Below, one piece after another: positions 25,270-36,402 of a DNA stretch of 64,000 bases. The stretch is from Nectonema munidae (lineage: Eukaryota; Nematomorpha; Nectonematoida; Nectonematidae): assembly GCA_030549495.1 (NCBI GenBank), contig JAUIRK010001021.1, forward strand, positions 310,001-374,000. The letters run 5' to 3'. Position 1 is the first letter of the stretch. Each line of letters opens with the position of its first letter. The position numbers were made by a program, and so were the translations under genes. Below the pieces are notes generated by a model. That model was not told the DNA's origin. It made no database searches and saw only the letters and a program-made list of their open reading frames with translations.

Positions 25270-27010
25270 GATTATGTTTTAACATGATCTTACGTACTTA
25301 ATATTGGGATACCTCATGAATCAATAGTAGGGTCTTTACTCTTCATAATATATATTAATCGGTTCTAAATGAGATTACTTAGATGATATTTCTATACTCA
25401 TTAATTTTCCTAACCGTAATATTATTGAAACAATTGAAATGATCAACTTTATCTACAACAAATTAAACAATGAACAAATCATAAGGACTGATAAAAATTA
25501 AGCTATACTTTTTCCTTCTATACGAAACTTTATTATGAATGATTTTAATTTTAATATAGTTGGACATACATTTTCGGAACTTTTCATTTGTAAACTGGGC
25601 CCATGTCAATCTGGATAGGATATTCATAATACAAAAAATACGGCAAGACTTTTTACCCAAATACACCCAAATATAGCAAATACATTTCTTTATTTACAAA
25701 TAAGAACTTGAAATTAAAAATAATATTAAATAAATGCTTAAAATAAAAAGATACACAGATATTTAAGTTTGAACGGGAGCTGGTAATAGAGTATTGTTAT
25801 ATATTTTTATGTCTTTTCTTGCCAGGCCACACATATTAGTAATTATTTAAATTAAAAAATTATTTTGTGTCATCAAACTTAGTATTATAAAATAATTATT
25901 ATATTTTAAGTTATTATTATAATATAAACAATTTTAATTAAAAAAAATAGATTAATTTTTTATAATTCAATATCAAATTTATAATTTTATATTAGTTTTA
26001 TCCTGAGAATAATTATTCTATGTATATTTAACTTATTCTTTTATTATTTAAATTTATTTTCATCTGTTTGGGTGTATTTGGGTATATTTGGGTGTATTTG
26101 GGTAAAAATTCTCACCACAAAAAATATAATTAGATCTGTATATAATCTTAAATACAACGAACATACAAAAGAAAAATGTAGAGAAATGGAATGTTTTAAA
26201 ATTCAAGATATGTATGAAATAAATATGAATCAAATTTTTCTCCGGTCAATGTAACAACAATTTTACTCTTTTTTTACAATATCAGCAAATTTTGATAAAT
26301 ATGAAAAAAGATTTTCTTACAAGCTAATGTTTATCGTGCCAAAAACAAATTATCCAAAAAAGTTAGATTTTTAAAGTACCTTACTATTGGAATTCATTTA
26401 ATCACATTATAACTGAATTTTTTGATAAACAAAAGTTTATTAAAATCATTGGAAAAGTTGGAGAATCTATAATGAGCAGCTATAGTACAACTAATACTTG
26501 TTTTGTTTAGAATCAAAATACACACAACACACTTATAATATGCTCACATCTTTCCATTCTTTATATTTTTATACTTAATATATGGTTATATTTTGCTATA
26601 TATTCTTTTATAAAAATCCTGAAATACTTACATATAGATATAAATTCATATACTATTATTTTATAACATAACCTATATAAATCTTGTATGTTAATATATA
26701 AGACAACAAATTATCAAATGAACGAGCGACACAATTAGCATCGTTTATTAGCCTATAGCCAGTAGTGTGATTGAAATTTTTTATCAGCAGGTTCTGTTAC
26801 AAAAAAGTCAAATTTGTTAGCAAATAAAATGATAAATTTTGATTATATCCCAATTAACAAAAATCAATGAGACGATTCTAACAAACCAGTGCGAATCGGC
26901 TGAATCCCACTACTGCCTATAGCGTGTTCTTGGAATTGTGTACATATTTTGAAAACATATACTCAAGGTTGTTTCTTGTCACTTTAATAAATTTCTTTCT
27001 TTCTTTCTAT
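25270..27010 (+). mobile_element. LINE relic, CR1/L2/Daphne-like, interrupted by a MITE
   Basis: Pieces: GIPHESIVGSLLFIIYIN (25310-25360, family GVPQGSILGPLLFxIYIN), DDISILINF with FIYNKLNNEQI, NLDRIFIIQK (25610) and, after the MITE, NIIRSVYNLKYNEHTKEK with ECFKIQDMYEIN. The 3' tail is AATAAATTTCTTTCTTTC at about 26985. Only the end of the RT and the tail remain. Confidence 0.75.
25641..26116. mobile_element. 476-bp MITE with 10-bp target duplication (Mutator-like?)
   Basis: Exact direct repeats ACAAAAAATA at 25631-25640 and 26117-26126 flank an element with inverted ends. A 26-bp perfect inverted match (25650-25675 against 26083-26108) contains TTTTTACCCAAATACACCC. Removing the element and one duplicate joins the LINE frame as IFIIQK|NIIRSVYN without a shift, which confirms the borders. 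The body is AT-rich without a frame. A 9-11-bp duplication fits Mutator-like elements. The right end has two ACCCAAATA repeats more than the left. Confidence 0.88.
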
Positions 27011-27149
27011 AGGCTGTTATAAATAATAACATATCTTAGAAATGTTTGGAATTAAATCAAAATATCGATAATTTATATTTGAATATTCATTCAATAAAAG
27101 TGCTAAAATATTTCAAAGCACTTTCTAGCGTGTGCTGATATGCTCGCTT

Positions 27150-30090
27150 AATCTTGAGAGTTCGTTAAGGGAGATGGAGATGTTAATAGAAATATGGAGG
27201 AGTTACGAATGTTATTCTTAAATAGAAGATAAAAAGTAAGTAAATTAGTTAGGAGGCAATGATGGTGAGAGTTGCTTCAATGGTGTCAATGAGGGTTGTG
27301 AGGGATTTTAGTAATGTTGGATGTAACAGAAGATCTGATAGTGCTTTTTGTGATATATTAAGCAAAGAAAAGCAGCGTCTTAGAAGATTTGGGGATGAGA
27401 AGATTTGACATGTGAAGAAGAGAATGATGTTTCTATTACGTCTCATCCGAAATTGCAGTATGGACTTTCCCTAACTTTAATTCAGAAGAGATATACTCTG
27501 CATGGGCAGTGGCCTGATAGCCCACTAATAGTTGAACGAGGCCGTGAGTAGTCCAATAGTGAATTTTCTGATATATTTAGGTGAGCAGGGAATCTGCATA
27601 GATGTGTGTAGAAATGTTTTGCAAGATTAATTAGATAGTAGGGGATTTGGAAGGAGTGAAAGGGAATGTTATGTGACAGAGAGAGATCATGGATAATGTT
27701 TTGGTCATCGCTAAAGAAATGGATGGTAGTAAAATGGAGCAGAAGGTGGTTAATGTTGTCGGTAATCTTAGTGCAGGCTTGTAGAAGGCAAAAGATTTCG
27801 TATTCGGATATTGAAAGTAGATGATTTAATGGAGAGCGATGAGTGTGAAAAGGGCGAGTGGAAGAGCCTTTGAAGAAAGCATAAGCAAAGGAAGCACTGA
27901 GGGATTTTTTGAGGCGTCAGTGAAGATACTTAAGGAGGTTGATGAAAATTTAGGGGAAAGTGTGAAATCGATTGTTTTGGAAAAAATGGGGTTTGCTTAT
28001 AGTAGTTTTGAAAGGATTTTGTGCAGATGGGTGTGTTAAAAAAGATTGATGGATAGAGAGATGAACTACGTAGTTATCAATATTTGGCGTGAATTTTGCT
28101 AATAGAGTAGAGTAGAAAGAATAGGATGGGTAGTGTTTAGGGGTGTTATAGGAAGAAATAGGGAAGTAAGTTGCTGGTGGGCTGATAGGTAGAGGCGTCG
28201 TCTACGGATCCAAAGCCTTTGGGTTCGAATCCCGGCGATGCCATCGACTTATCATAAAAAGTTCATCAGTGCAGATATGGAAGTTTCTACTTCTCTTGCA
28301 TGAAACACCCTGTCAAAAAAAAAGTTGTTTTATGTCCAGTTGAAGCGCTTAATAAAAGTTTTTTGACAAAACATTGAGAGAGGTCTAGAAGAAGTTTTCT
28401 GACTAGAAAGAGAGGATTCAAGGTAGGTAATTAGTCGAGATACGCTTTTTCAGTATTTTTGTTAGAAATATATGCAAATTGCGTCTGATCAATGAGGTTA
28501 GCGGATATAATGTAGTGGACTAGACGTCTGTGAATGATTTTTTTGAAAAATTTGCCTAGGATGGGTAGAATTGTGATTGGTCGCCAGTTTTGAATGAAGG
28601 TTAACTCTTTATTAGGTTTTAAGAATGAGTATAATCTTACCCATTTTCCTAACCTTAGGGAAATGTGAGTTAGTAAGGCATGCCTTGAAAATAAGGAGTA
28701 GATATTTATTTAGAATGTGTATTGATTTCTTAATGTGTTTGAGAGCTAGATGAAGCATTTTTTCTGACAGGATTTACTCGTGTGTTTAATTCGTTTAGAG
28801 TGATCCGAGGAAAGTTAGGATTTTGGATAGAGTGTATTATATTTTTAGCGTATTCTCGGATTGTATGGTGGAAGGGGAGGTCAGAAGAGGTCGAGCTAGG
28901 GGAATTATTGTCGATACAAATTGAGGGGTGTAGTAGGTGCTCTGATCGTTTGAGCATGGAAGTATCATTTCATGGAGATTAGAAAGTTTTTTGTTTTTAG
29001 TCAGCCTTTTGATGTTTTTCATGGATTTTTGGAGTGCTGGCTGGTGAATTTCACCCATGTGTTCTTTTTATATATGTATGTATTCTTTATTGGCAGGAGA
29101 GTGGATGAAAATGTTTAAGGGGATGGGGGATTTTCCTAAAGTTTTTATGATGCGTTTAAGTTTGTTTTTTAATAAGGTCAGTTGAGGTATCCAGAAATAA
29201 GCGTGCGATCTTTTTGAAAATGAGTTGATTGAAGCCGAGGATAGGATGGAATGTGAAACATTATCATTGAGGAATAATCCAGCTTGATCGATGGATGTGG
29301 GAAAGAATAAAGATGGTAATGTTGGCAGTGAGTTGTTGAGAGTGTTGATATACATGAACCAGTGAGTGGTGTTCTTTTTTATGTTTTGTTATAAATTTTG
29401 ATAGTTGTAGTATTCATTTGGAGTTGAAAAGTTATGAAGGAGTGATCTGAAGCTGATGGGATGTTAGAGATCGACCAATTAAATATGAGATCGAGTGTAT
29501 TTGAAGTGGTAATTGTGAGGTCGATGTGAGATGTGTATTGTTGGTTGTTCCAAGAGCGTTGGCATGTAGTGTTTTTAAAGTTATCGGTGAGATATAGGTT
29601 GTTAGAGAATGGGAAATTAATGACTTGTTATGCTTGTCGATTTTCTTTGTGGTCCTAGATGTGTCATTGAGGGGTGCAGTTATTTAAAATAATTAAATGA
29701 TATGTAGACGGCAATGTGGATATAGCTATAGTTAGTGATCGGGAGAAATCAGAAAGAATGGCTATTGGGTGTGGAGAGGAGAGTAAAGGGTTCCGAAAAG
29801 AAGAGGGTGAGGTTTGGTGTGTACAAGGAAAAAGTAAAAATTGTTGGAAGAGAATCTTGGTAATGGCGTGTGATGAACGGTTGACATTATAAAGATGCAT
29901 GCAGAAAAAAAAGGATAAAGGTGAAGTGTGATACAGTAAATACTTTGGCATATTAAAAGTGAGTTTGTGTAGGGTTCGTTGATGGATATAACTACAGAGT
30001 TTGAAATTAGATTGTTATATAGGTTTACCCAAGCGGCACTAGAGTTGTTGAGATTTATGTGAAGAAAATTTAGCATTTTGGTGCCATTTC
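27150..30090 (-). mobile_element. LINE relic with RNase-H-type C-terminus (I/R1-like family), copy 1
   Basis: Reading leftward: endonuclease start LNFLHINLNNSSAAWVNLYN and ISINEPYTN (30070-29960), SASDHSFITFQL (about 29435), a linker, RT piece FIQNWRPITILPILGKFFKK (about 28590) with QTQFAYISNKNTEKAY, and the C-terminal ISGLSGHCPCRVYLF (about 27500) and LLKSLTTLIDTIEATLTI. The last two match copy 2 at 33.4-33.66 kb. Many breaks; a SINE has inserted at 28165-28310. Confidence 0.75.
28165..28310 (+). mobile_element. tRNA-derived SINE inserted in LINE relic
   Basis: Head GGCGTCGTCTACGG, B box GGGTTCGAATCCC (28221-28233), then CGGCGATGCCATCGACTTAT and an A-rich end CAAAAAAAAAG. It is GC-richer than the host sequence and interrupts a LINE relic of opposite strand. 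The body differs from family S1. Confidence 0.7.
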
Positions 30091-30299
30091 CATGTTAGTT
30101 GAATTAACCCTCATGTCACAAAGTGCCAATCAAAATCAAAAATAAATATTTTTCAACAAAATTTTGTAATTATCTGTAGTTTTTGTTTAAGTACATTATA
30201 ACTTAGGGTCAATATTAGATACTACATTTAAAATTTATAATTATATATAGTTTTGTACACATAATACTTTATATGTTTAATTTTTTCAATAATAATGGC

Positions 30300-30870
30300 A
30301 ACTTTTTAGAAAAAATCGAAATTTTGATTAATGAGAAATATATTTAATAAAATATACCTTCAAATTTTACTTAAAATATATGTTTTAATACAAAAATATC
30401 CATACTGTTTTCATTTCTGGACACATTTTTTACATTTAGGATTTGAAATTACCTATAAGATTTAATCAATTTTGATTAATGAGAAATATATATAATAAAA
30501 TATTCCTTCAAATTTTACATAAAATATGTTTTTATACTAAATAGCTCATGCTAATTTTATTTCTGGAATCAGTTTTTGCATTTAGGATTTAAAATTCCTT
30601 TAAGTTTTAATCAAATTTAGGGTTTACTTCTAAAAATTGCCTCCAAAAACATTAATTCAAATTTTAGATGAAATATAAGATTTTACGCTGGTTTTATTTT
30701 TGGGCTCAATTTTCGAATTTAGGTTTGGATAATATGTGAAAGCTTCAATCAAATTTGAGGTTTACGTCTAAAAAGTGTTTCAAAAATTTTTTAAAAAATT
30801 TTAAATAAATTATCTCTTTTTATACCAAATCGATTATGCTTATTTTATTTCTGTACTCCATTTTGGCTAA
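30300..30870. repeat. Degenerate tandem repeat, about 140-bp unit, four copies
   Basis: Four successive blocks share TTAATCAA.TTT, TTCAAATTTTA.ATAAAATAT, TTTATTTCTGGA and TTTAGGATTTGAAATT-like strings in the same order, with divergence rising to the right. It lies between the two oppositely oriented LINE relics. Confidence 0.7.
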
Positions 30871-31290
30871 TACAGTTAAAAAATATCTGGAAGTGCCAAA
30901 TGATCTAGTCGTGTGGCTAAGAATCAGTTTATTCGAAGAAGCATTTCTGTAAATCAAATTGAAAAGAAACGTCTGATCAAAAAAAATTATTAAAAAAAGA
31001 AGTATAAATTTTGCCTAAATTTAAGATCTACCATGTTCCAATGAACTAGAAAGTGGTTTAATGATCTAATAAAAGATTTTAACCGTCAAAAAGAAGTTCC
31101 TTTTTTTCAAATGAAAAATCTTTAAACCTATAACTTTTCAGCTAATATTACAATTATCATTTCATAAAGATGGGTAGGAAATCTAAAAATAAAGTTATTA
31201 AAACTCTTTAATATTAAGAAATTAAGTCACTATCCTGATAATTTTAAATTTTAAATTTAAATTGAGTTTTTCTATCTTTTCACATCGATT

Positions 31291-31420
31291 TGACGGCGTG
31301 AGTAAGGTTTTTTTGATACTCGGTTTCGATAATTTATGGTCTTAATTTCGATCCTGCATCAAGGCTACTTTCTTCATAGTTCGATACAAGCGGCGTAATT
31401 GTAATGTATAGGAAAAATTT
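31291..31420 (+). mobile_element. tRNA-derived SINE, family S1, truncated
   Basis: Shares GGCGTGAGTAAGGTT and CTTTCTTCATA-TTCGATAC with the 60-kb copy. The tail stops at the palindromic MITE that starts at 31426. The B box is mutated (TTTCGATCC). Confidence 0.6.
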
Positions 31421-31425
31421 TTTTT

Positions 31426-31598
31426 ATTAATAACTATTAATTTCGGTGTTGTCTCTCACACCGTTATCAAGTCTAAAAATACAAAGAAGATTAAAAATAA
31501 AAATCACATTAAATATTTTCTTACGATTTCATTTCATGTAAGAAAATATTTAATGTGATTTTTTGATAACGGTGTGACCGATATTAATAGTTATTAAT
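31426..31598. mobile_element. Palindromic MITE, 173 bp
   Basis: Perfect 16-bp inverted ends ATTAATAACTATTAAT (31426-31441 against 31583-31598), further inverted arms (CACACCGTTATCA and TCACATTAAATATTTTCTTA with their complements) and a 13-base centre. It sits exactly between a truncated SINE and a truncated LINE. The left arm has about 40 extra bases. Confidence 0.85.
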
Positions 31599-31599
31599 T

Positions 31600-33832
31600 C
31601 ATTATATATCACAGAACAACCTCATACACCCATCACAGTTTGCATATCTCCCGCACAGGAATACTGAGTCAGCTCTCTCCAAACTGACCGAGTTTTTAGA
31701 ACACTTCATAGCATCCCAAAAGACCGAATCAGTCCTTTTCCTCGACATCGATAACGCATTCAACAGCGCCTGGCACCCCGCCATCATCCTCAACATGCAT
31801 CTCAAAAAATATCCCACCCTACATAATCAAGCTAATCAGCAACTACCTACAAAACCGCTGCTTAATCTTCCCCGAAAAATCCATCCTGGCTGTTCATATA
31901 CACCCTCTCTTTCCACTCCCCAAGGAGGTTGCCTTTCTGACATCCTCTGGCTCTTTCTCATCAATTTTCTCCTAGATCTCCTCGAGTACAAATCTCACTT
32001 TTCCCAGTGCTACTCCGACGATCTTCTCTTTTCTTTCTCAGCAAACACACAACAGGAAAATCTCCAAATATCGCCTCACTTTTCAACATCCTGAACTTCA
32101 CCGCCACTTCGCTAAAAATATTTTTCAACACTTCCAAAACCACCCTAATTCATTTCACTCGCAAACACTCCTCACATCTACCTTTGCTTACCAATCATAA
32201 CACCCTCATTCAACCCGCAACCACCATCAAGTATCTAGGTCGACTCTGTTCCAACTAACACAAGCAATCTCATACAAATCGGGTCTAAGTATCCATCATT
32301 CTTTATTCATTTACAAATTTCTCATACTTCCGGTAATCCAATACGGCATCCTCTCATGGGGCTCATCGCTCGCTCACCCATCCACCCTTACATATTTATT
32401 CAAAATCCATAGACTCACTCAATTAACCATCTCGAAAGCTTATCGCACAACCCGAACATCTATTCTAGAAATCACACTGAACTGCACACCACTTTTAATC
32501 CACCTTAAAGACACCTTCATCAGACGCTACATTTGCACATACAAATCTCTACTTCCCCCATCTTCAGCCTCCCATTCACACATTCAACTGAACACATCAA
32601 ATCCTCACACGAAACTGCTTCACACATCACTTCCCACTTCGCACCGTTAGCGCATACACACTAAGGTACACCCCACCACATTAGTACATCCCTCTTTGCC
32701 CCTTCCTTTTGCTATCACTACTCACACAAACAAATCTCTCGCTGCTAAACAGGTAAAAAAAGCTCAGACATCACTCCTACCCTTCAACCCTGAAAATCTC
32801 CACAGACGCTTCCAAGTCTTGCAAAAATGCGCTATCGCCACCGCTTTTTAAGCAGGCGCCTCTCTATCTCCCTTCTTTTCAACAAGCTCTTCTCTAAATC
32901 ATTTAACTACAACTTATGATACTGAATGTGAAGCTTTAATCACCTCATGCGATCAGATCACCAAACACATCAATACCTTCACACGTTTCACTCATATTCA
33001 TTTCTATACAGACTCCTTGAAAATCACGAGCGATTACACCTTATCAAAAACGTTCCCTTCTTTGCTTGTATCTTGTTCTCAAAACTACGACTCCTCTCCA
33101 CTCATTTCACTGTCTCCATTTCCTGGTGCCCCGCTCACTCCAACATACATGAAAACCTGCATGTTAACCATCTCACCAAAAGAACCTTATCAAGACCCTG
33201 CATGACACATTTGACCTCAGTACACCCCAACGTCTTACTACGCAACATTTCCATGCAAACTCAAAACCAATGGCAAAACTCCCTCACCAACTCCATAAAC
33301 ACCCTGCTTTCGCGCATATCAAACATCAATACCATACACCAATATTGGGCTTCGCACAAATACACTCCATCGTGATCTCTTATTAGGTGGCTCTCGGGTC
33401 ATTGCCCCTGCAAAACATACTTTTTTTGTATTAAACTCTCAGACAACCTGACGTGTCGGTTCTGCAACGCACTTTTCGAAACACCATATCACCTCGCCTT
33501 CCTCTGTCCATTCTTCATCTCACACCGACACAAACTTATCAACACATGCGCCTTAACACTGGGCCACTTTCGCACTAATCTAAGCGACATCATTACTTAC
33601 CTAGAACTCTTAAACTTACTCTCCGCCTTGATAGGCACTATTGAAACCATCCTTCACCTCAGCCCACAATAAAACCGACTATCCTTCTCTATATATATTT
33701 ATTATTTCTAGAATACTCCTAACATCCTTCTTTGTATTCTTCTCTTCAAACCCCATCAAGCGATTTGCAAGCATATCAATTAAATTTGGAAAGTGCTTTG
33801 ACATCTTTACCTACCTGCCTACCTACATTCAA
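31600..33832 (+). mobile_element. LINE relic with RNase H domain (I/R1-like family), copy 2
   Basis: Truncated at its left by the palindromic MITE. RT: FAYLPHRNTESALSKLTEFL, VLFLDIDNAFNSAWHPAII, an S/T-PQGGCLSDILWLFLIN box and YSDDLLFSF (catalytic YSDD). Then IQYGILSWGSSLAHPS, an RNase H domain with DTECEALITSC, FYTDSLK and ISWCPAHSNIHENLHVNHL, and the end LSGHCPCKTYFF with C-x2-C and H/C residues. An ACCTACCTGCCTACCTAC tail is near 33815-33832. Stops and shifts occur throughout, so it is old. Confidence 0.82.
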
Positions 33833-33834
33833 GT

Positions 33835-34475
33835 TGTTTTTCAATTTTGAAATTTAATTATCCTGATTATGGAAAAACCAAGTTCAATTTTCAATATAAT
33901 TATATGATATCCTAATTTAGCCTACTTGAAATTGAATATATATATATGTGTAAAAAACTTTGTATAATTATTTAAATAAAAAGTTCTTTTTGAGATGAGG
34001 TGTCATATATAAATCAATATTTCAATATTAAATCAGATAAAACTATAATTAATTCGTTAAAAAGAAATAAAATTTCTCTTTGCTGAAAAATCAAGTTTAC
34101 CTTATAAAATGGAGTTTTTTTTAAATAATTTTATCTAAATTTTTTTTTTAAATTTAGACTTATGCCGTTTTATTAGACATTGTCAACGTAAAAATAATTT
34201 ATATTAATAAATTTTTATAGTGTCTGTTTGTTATTAGTAAACACTCATTTCTTAAAGTAAGTGCTTCGAAATCTAACCTATAACCACTCATAACCTTAAG
34301 TTACAGCAAATTTGCCTTTAAAGGCATATTTTATAATCAATTTGTATAAAAATAAATTTGTATTGATTACTTACATTTTTATTCGTATTTGAGTATTATA
34401 TTTTACTATTATGTTAATTTTTATATGTAAATTATGATTTAGTGGGATTTTTTTAATTGTAGTTATCGCATCTAA
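33835..34475. other. AT-rich DNA between two LINE relics
   Basis: No frame or repeat recognised. Confidence 0.5.
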
Positions 34476-34479
34476 TGGA

Positions 34480-36366
34480 AGAATAATATACATAACTGAC
34501 ATTGAACATAAAAACACATTCATAGAACATCAAATCTAAGTTATACTAAATAACAACCCCTATCATATAGCTAACATTTTCATACCGCCCAAAAAACATT
34601 CCGCTTCAATAGATAATGCCTACATAACTAATTTTTTCGCATACCTCTTTAACCACAAAAACCTTATTCTAGCCTGCGACATTAATGCACATTCAACAGA
34701 ATGGTTTTCTCCTTATACAGCCAACAGAGGCAAAATTATCCAAAACCTCAAACACAACTCACTCTATAATAATTACACTACAGACACACCAGAATTTCAA
34801 CAATAAATTAAAAACAATTTCAACAACCGACATCAGACATTACTTATATCCCAACACATCTACTCACCAGTTGGAAAACTCAAAATTCACTATCTTCAGA
34901 CAACATTTCCATACTCACCTCAAACACTCGAAACACCACATCCAAACTAGAACCTACACAAATTCATATTACTTAATTTAATAGCTTAATCATATTACAG
35001 GCAGACAAACTCCACATTCCTAAAGGAAACATCAATGCTCATAGCCATCACCAACTGTTACCACAAAAAATTAGATCACTCATAAACGAAAGAAATGAAA
35101 TCAGAAAACACAATTCATTATATTCCCACATAGATGAACTCAACAAGCAAATATCAATCCAAATCAAAACACATAAACTCTCACTCTGAAAAGAACACAT
35201 TAACCAAAACTCGCCCCACAAACACAACATACACACATACTGGAACACCAAAAACCTGCAAAAAAAAACCTACACAGACAAATAGAACTAGCAAACACTT
35301 TCAATAAACAGTTCACCAATACAGAACCGAAAGTTATAAACAAATCACACAAAATCGTTAATAAACACCTACAAAAACTCCCTAAAAACACACATAAACA
35401 TCACGACAATACATTACGAAAAGCCATCTACAACATCAATAATAACAAATCACTAGGACCAGATCAAATCGCTAACATGCACTCTCTGGCCCAAGGATAT
35501 TAATCTCCTTATGCGAATCTTCAACATAGCTCTAAACAACAATACAATTCCGCATACATGAAAAACATCTCCTATACTACCTAAACCAAGCTCTTCCTAC
35601 AGACCAATTTTTTTCTTATCACCTATAGCGAAAACTTTAGAAAAATTCATTCTCCACTACATAGAAACTTACATACCTAGCACCACACATCAACATGGAT
35701 TCAAGAAAATGCATTCTACTACAACAGCCCTTCATTCTTTTCACATTATTACCGAAGGTTTCAACCAAAATAAACCCTTCCACCGAACCATCACAACAAC
35801 ATTAGATCTAAGTAACGCCTTTGACGGACTCGATATCCATCTCACACAAAATCATCCACAAAACGAACATTAACACCCAATATGCCAGATTTCTAGCTAA
35901 CTATCTACACGGCAGAAACATTTATACAAAACCTAACACTACGCTCTCACGCCACACGTACAGGGGTACCACAAGGGAGCTCCCTCTCCCCTATATTATT
36001 TAACATTTACATGAGTGACATGCCTACTCCTACCAACAACTAAGTTAACCTTTTTACCCACGCAGATGACATCACCATTGCATCCACTAACCAAAGCATC
36101 ACAAAAGTCAATCTCAACGCAGAAACATACATTGACAATATACACAAATGGTTCATCGATAATAAACTCAAAACCACACCAAGTCACAAGCAACACTCTT
36201 TACACAATATAATTCTGAACACAACACAAAACTAAACCTAAAAATCAACAACACTATCATAGACACTAACACACACCCTTAAATCCTAGGCATCACATTC
36301 GACCCCAAACTCACATACAACAGACACATACTCAACACTAAAGAATCAGCAAGTAAAACGCTCAAT
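34480..36366 (+). mobile_element. LINE relic (Jockey-superfamily-like), left part
   Basis: Endonuclease piece ILACDINAHSTEWFSPYTA (about 34670-34725). RT pieces: LGPDQIANMH (35455), YRPIFFLSPIAKTLEKFI (35600), TTTLDLSNAFDGLD (35790), GVPQGSSLSPILFNIYMSD (35965) and HADDITIAST (36060). It then breaks off after KESASKTLN at 36366, where the dispersed repeat begins. The + strand is A/C-rich. Many breaks. Confidence 0.78.
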
Positions 36367-36402
36367 CAGGGGCGCAAATTCGCAATTTTTTTTAGGAGGG
36401 GC

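Noticed and set aside
28165-28245. Possible tRNA gene
   Set aside because: The B box is good, but there is no paired acceptor stem and the body continues into a SINE-like A-rich end. The same holds for the heads at 40.15, 42.1 and 60.1 kb.
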